Assembly (NCBI GenBank): GCA_903903765.1
Contig: CAIVAH010000166.1
Span: forward strand, 1-7,532
DNA length: 7,532 nt
Reading direction: 5' to 3'
DNA from: an uncultured Methylococcaceae bacterium
GTDB taxonomy: Bacteria; Pseudomonadota; Gammaproteobacteria; Methylococcales; Methylomonadaceae
Within the stretch, counting starts at the first letter, position 1. Every line of letters begins with the position of its first letter. Shown piece after piece: positions 5,170 to 7,532 of this stretch. A program made the translations under genes and the position numbers. The notes under the pieces were generated by a model. That model was not told where the DNA came from and did not search any database. It worked only from the letters and a program-made list of their open reading frames with translations.

Positions 5170-6423
5170 TTAAATACCTTGATATTTAATCGCACGTACT
5201 GAAAATACTAAAGTTAATAAGCTAATCATGTTAGCTACAACTAACCAATAAGCAGGTGCGATGGGGTCTCCACTTTGACTGATTAACCAAGTAGCTATCA
5301 AGGGGGTCGTTCCACCAAAGAGTCCCATAGATGCATTATAAGAAAAAGCTAAACCAGTGCATCTAACGCTAGGATGAATCATTTCTACATTTAAAGCCGC
5401 CATGCCACCTGAAACCATACCCACAATAAGAGCGAATAATACTTCGCCAATCATAATTGTTTCTTCTTGACTAGAATGCAATAAATGAAAAGCGGGAATT
5501 GCACAAAGAACTAACGTTGCAGAAGCGATGAGTAATATTTTTTTACGACCAAAAATATCAGATAATAATGCAGCAAAAGGTAAAACCAATAATAAAACAA
5601 ACATAGCTAAAGAATTAACTTCTAAGGCGACACTTTCTGAGAGTTTATCAATATTTTTAATATAACTGACGGCATAAACAAATGCAGTATAAAAGCCAAC
5701 GCCCCCACCGATATTAAGTAAAGCAATACGAAGAACATCCCATTTATGATTTTTAAAAACCTCTTTCACAGGAGATTTTGTAGTATTCGAAGGTGCTTCA
5801 ACATGCACACCACTTCGTATCATCCAACCCGTTAATGCAACTAATCCACCAAACACAAAAGGCAAGCGCCAACCCCAGTTAAAAAGTTCAGTATCATCTA
5901 GAGATTCTGAAACAATTAAACCAACTCCTGACCCTAAAAGAATACCCAGTGTTCCACCCCAATTACCCCAAACTGCAGTAAATGCTCTTCGATTTTTAGG
6001 TGCATGTTCAACTAAAAAAATCAAAGAACTCGTGAATTCGCCACCAACCGACATGCCCTGAATGATACGTAAAGATATCAATAAAATTGGAGCAAAAATA
6101 CCTATGCTTTCATAGGTTGGTAATACCCCCATTAGTACCGTCGGCACAGCCATCGCCATAACAGAAATAGTCATTGCTTTTTGGCGTCCCATTAAGTCAC
6201 CAATACGACCAAAAACTAATCCGCCCAAAGGCCTGACTAAAAATCCTGCGGCAAATGCGCCAAACGATGCGATTAAAGACACAGTTGAGTCTTGAGCAGG
6301 GAAAAATAATTTTCCAATAACGGTTGCAAAGTATCCATAAACGGCAAAATCATACCATTCCATTACATTGCCAATTAAACCAATTAAAATAATTTTACGA
6401 AGTGAAATAGAGTTTGAGTTCAT
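5170..6423 (-). CDS. MFS transporter of the metabolite:H+ symporter (MHS) family
   Basis: A 417-residue inner-membrane transporter with about twelve predicted membrane segments. Family role: proton-coupled uptake of organic acids, betaines, proline or similar small metabolites. Diagnostic blocks: GNVMEWYDFAVYG (18-30), RPLGG (64-68), MFS motif A GRIGDLMGRQKAM (72-84), RIIQGMSVGGEF (119-130), WGWRLPF (183-189) and the second-half motif A SDIFGRKK (288-295). The central loop at about 207-228 is short, and there is no C-terminal extension or coiled coil such as the one that makes ProP an osmosensor, so a plain substrate symporter is more likely than ProP. The substrate cannot be read from sequence. 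There is no Shine-Dalgarno before the ATG, which is preceded by a T-rich stretch. Both neighbours are separated by more than 170 bases, so it is probably monocistronic. Confidence 0.93.
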   Translation of the reverse strand: MNSNSISLRKIILIGLIGNVMEWYDFAVYGYFATVIGKLFFPAQDSTVSLIASFGAFAAGFLVRPLGGLVFGRIGDLMGRQKAMTISVMAMAVPTVLMGVLPTYESIGIFAPILLISLRIIQGMSVGGEFTSSLIFLVEHAPKNRRAFTAVWGNWGGTLGILLGSGVGLIVSESLDDTELFNWGWRLPFVFGGLVALTGWMIRSGVHVEAPSNTTKSPVKEVFKNHKWDVLRIALLNIGGGVGFYTAFVYAVSYIKNIDKLSESVALEVNSLAMFVLLLVLPFAALLSDIFGRKKILLIASATLVLCAIPAFHLLHSSQEETIMIGEVLFALIVGMVSGGMAALNVEMIHPSVRCTGLAFSYNASMGLFGGTTPLIATWLISQSGDPIAPAYWLVVANMISLLTLVFSVRAIKYQGI

Positions 6424-6489
6424 ATAAAAAAATATTCAATACAGATACATAAATAATAAGAACACAATTATAAATAAAAGTATCTCAAA

Positions 6490-6517
6490 AAAGTACAATT
6501 TAGAAATTAAAGGTCAA
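6490..6517 (-). promoter_or_regulatory. Candidate sigma-70-type promoter of the transporter gene
   Basis: On the minus strand TTGACC (6517-6512) is followed after 16 bases by TACTTT (6495-6490), giving a leader of roughly 60 bases to the ATG at 6423. A perfect TATAAT at 6472-6467 lies closer to the gene but has no good -35 at normal spacing. In such AT-rich DNA either could be chance. Confidence 0.3.
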
Positions 6518-6700
6518 GTCTTTATAGTGGAAGAGGGTGAAAGGATTTCGATTAACTTGCTTTTTTAAAATTAGTTAAATCTTGAACTAGAGATAGTTTT
6601 ACCGCTCGAAATTGATTGCTTTTATACCAATTTGGATAAATATACAATCAGTTTACGGCATCCCATTAAAGATGTGAAAATATGGCAGTATGTACTGAAA

Positions 6701-6758
6701 AACAGCATTTAGAATCCTGAGCTAACAAAAGTGCTGTTATTGTCTTCTGTAGCTCAGG
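6701..6758 (-). terminator. Two interleaved inverted repeats with a T-tract, terminator or pseudoknot
   Basis: Arm A AACAGCA (6701-6707) matches arm A' TGCTGTT (6732-6738). Arm B CCTGAGCTA (6716-6724) matches arm B' TAGCTCAGG (6750-6758). The order A-B-A'-B' means both stems together form a pseudoknot, or one excludes the other. In the minus-strand transcript, which follows the gene ending at 6799, the last arm reads TGCTGTT and runs into TTT, giving the T-tract of a Rho-independent terminator. The A stem can gain three more pairs across one bulged base. The 3'-end position of the secreted-protein gene fits a terminator role. Confidence 0.5.
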
Positions 6759-6798
6759 TTTAAATCTGTTTATTTGACTAAATGTGATTTTTCGTTAA

Positions 6799-7236
6799 CT
6801 AAGGTGCAACGCGCAATTCTTGGCCTGATAAAACGGATCCAAGATCTGTTTGTATGTAATGAAAAACACTTCCATCAGGACTTACAAATAAGTTGTAATG
6901 AGTAGTGTCGCTATAACTGCTTGATCCGGTGCAATCACTGTTAAGAGTATAGGTTCCTGTAATACGAACAATTTGAGAATTACCATTGACCGATTGTTTA
7001 GTGACTATATTCCCCTTACCGTCGAACTGTTCAGAGCCGGCAAATGAGAAATCGACATTTGCATCTTTACCTGTACCAGAAAATAAATAAGTACCCTTAA
7101 GTGTATTTAATGAACAGACGGGACCTGGTTTTTTTTTGTACTGTTGGTTTTGTTCGTGTGCGTTTGCAGTGGATAGAGGTAAAATAGCCAAGCTTAACAA
7201 TGATGCATAAGCGATTGAAATAAATTTAGTGTTCAT
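6799..7236 (-). CDS. Secreted 145-residue protein of unknown function
   Basis: Residues 1-26 are a signal peptide (MNTKFISIAYASLLSLAI, cut after ANA at 26). The mature protein starts with a polar HEQNQQYKKKPGP linker and then a compact, probably all-beta domain: CSLNTLKGTYLFSGTG (41-56), FDGKGNI (71-77), ITGTYTLNSDCTGS (92-105), HYNLFVSPDGS and a closing SGQELRVAP. Cys41 and Cys102 probably form the only disulfide. The pattern C-x3-TLxGxY, then FDGxG, then GTYT-x4-CTGS, is familiar from small secreted hypothetical proteins in many Proteobacteria, but no function is known to me. AAAGG at 7249-7245, eight bases before the ATG, supports the start. It is flanked on its 3' side by the interleaved hairpins and appears monocistronic. 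Confidence 0.8.
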   Translation of the reverse strand: MNTKFISIAYASLLSLAILPLSTANAHEQNQQYKKKPGPVCSLNTLKGTYLFSGTGKDANVDFSFAGSEQFDGKGNIVTKQSVNGNSQIVRITGTYTLNSDCTGSSSYSDTTHYNLFVSPDGSVFHYIQTDLGSVLSGQELRVAP

Positions 7237-7501
7237 ATTAGTTGCCTTTTTTGTTTTGAGAATATTTATTAAAACTGTTTATTTTTATAGATGCATTTAC
7301 TATACCAAAAACGGGTATTTAGACAAGAAAGTAATTTAAGCAATTAATGTGAAGTTATTAAATTTCCTCCTTTGTCAGTGTGTAATGTACCACATTTATT
7401 TGAATGCTAATCTTTTTTGCTAATGCCTTGTTTTCAAGTTTATTAGCCAATGAATTCAATTGCTTAACTTTTTAATTGTTGTCAAACTTTATAAAATAAA
7501 T
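7237..7501. other. AT-rich intergenic stretch with no visible gene
   Basis: The left end must hold the promoter of the minus-strand secreted-protein gene; TATAAA at 7289-7284 is a possible -10, with no clear -35. A small inverted repeat ATACC/GGTAT (7302-7306 and 7314-7318) lies just upstream of it. The right part, about 7380-7501, is strongly AT-rich with T-runs and ends in ATAAAATAAATT directly before the DnaA-type boxes. I see no open frame with a ribosome binding site and start codon. Confidence 0.5.
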
Positions 7502-7532
7502 TTATCCCCAGAACCTGTGGATAACTCTGTGG
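7502..7532. promoter_or_regulatory. DnaA-box cluster, possible edge of a replication origin
   Basis: TGTGGATAA (7516-7524) is the exact reverse complement of the consensus DnaA box TTATCCACA. TTATCCCCA (7502-7510) is the same box with one mismatch in the opposite orientation, five bases away. TGTGG (7528-7532) at the very edge begins a likely third box with 12-base spacing to the second. The adjacent 120 bases to the left are AT-rich, as an unwinding region would be. Box pairs of this type are typical of gammaproteobacterial origins beside rpmH/dnaA, but also occur in DnaA-regulated promoters and plasmid origins. The neighbouring genes on the right are not visible, so oriC is inference. Confidence 0.6.

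Larger units (their letters stand above)
6424..6798. other. 375-base gene-free stretch between transporter and secreted-protein genes
   Basis: No gene of normal size lies here. The left end holds the promoter candidates of the transporter, and 6701-6758 holds two interleaved inverted repeats. On the minus strand 6650-6552 contains a 31-codon frame opening with TTG that reads, in part, NWYKSNQFRAVKLSLVQDLT and ends with TAA. It looks protein-like, but it has no ribosome binding site and a stop just upstream, so it is either a gene remnant or chance. Confidence 0.5.

Noticed and set aside
7365..7372. Perfect minus-strand Shine-Dalgarno AAGGAGG suggesting a hidden small gene
   Set aside because: No ATG, GTG or TTG lies at a suitable distance; the nearest TTG is about 24 bases away and its frame is short and AT-driven.

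Overview
The window is AT-rich chromosomal DNA, most likely from a gammaproteobacterium. The mix of a DCC-family protein, a DASH cryptochrome, an exported glutathione peroxidase and an MHS-type transporter fits that class, as do the good Shine-Dalgarno sites on several genes. I cannot fix the genus; methanotroph-like or Legionella-like lineages are guesses. No tRNA, rRNA, insertion sequence, CRISPR array or phage module is visible.

Left part (1-3490), photochemistry and redox. A minus-strand gene begins at the left edge (36 to 1) and has a strong ribosome binding site that can be masked by a hairpin. Next to it lies a decayed piece of a photolyase-related (PF04244-type) gene. It has lost its N-terminal half, carries a one-base frameshift in an A-run, and runs into unrelated sequence at its 3' end. 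Two plus-strand genes follow 25 bases apart: a secreted DUF1566/Lcl-like domain protein and a DCC-family (DUF393) CxxC protein. The DCC gene converges on an intact minus-strand DASH cryptochrome/photolyase, which lies 77 bases downstream of an exported Cys-type glutathione peroxidase. The region reads as a light-damage and oxidative-stress neighbourhood in which one photolyase has died and another remains.

Middle part (3500-5169), small orphan proteins. It holds a 108-residue plus-strand unknown, a 107-residue minus-strand Cys/His-containing unknown, and a secreted 142-residue protein built of about three 38-39 residue Cys/Trp repeats. They are separated by clear hairpins at 3993-4018, 4031-4050 and 4509-4539.

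Right part (5170-7532). It holds an MHS-family proton symporter on the minus strand, then a 375-base gene-free stretch with two interleaved inverted repeats that can act as a terminator or form a pseudoknot. A secreted 145-residue protein of unknown function follows. The window ends in an AT-rich intergenic stretch that finishes in a DnaA-box cluster (one perfect box, one near-perfect inverted box, and a third cut by the edge), which may be the border of a replication origin.

No new multi-gene system can be demonstrated here. The items most worth checking are the Shine-Dalgarno-masking hairpin, the DnaA-box cluster, the altered cryptochrome electron-transfer chain, the interleaved repeats and the Cys/Trp-repeat exported protein.
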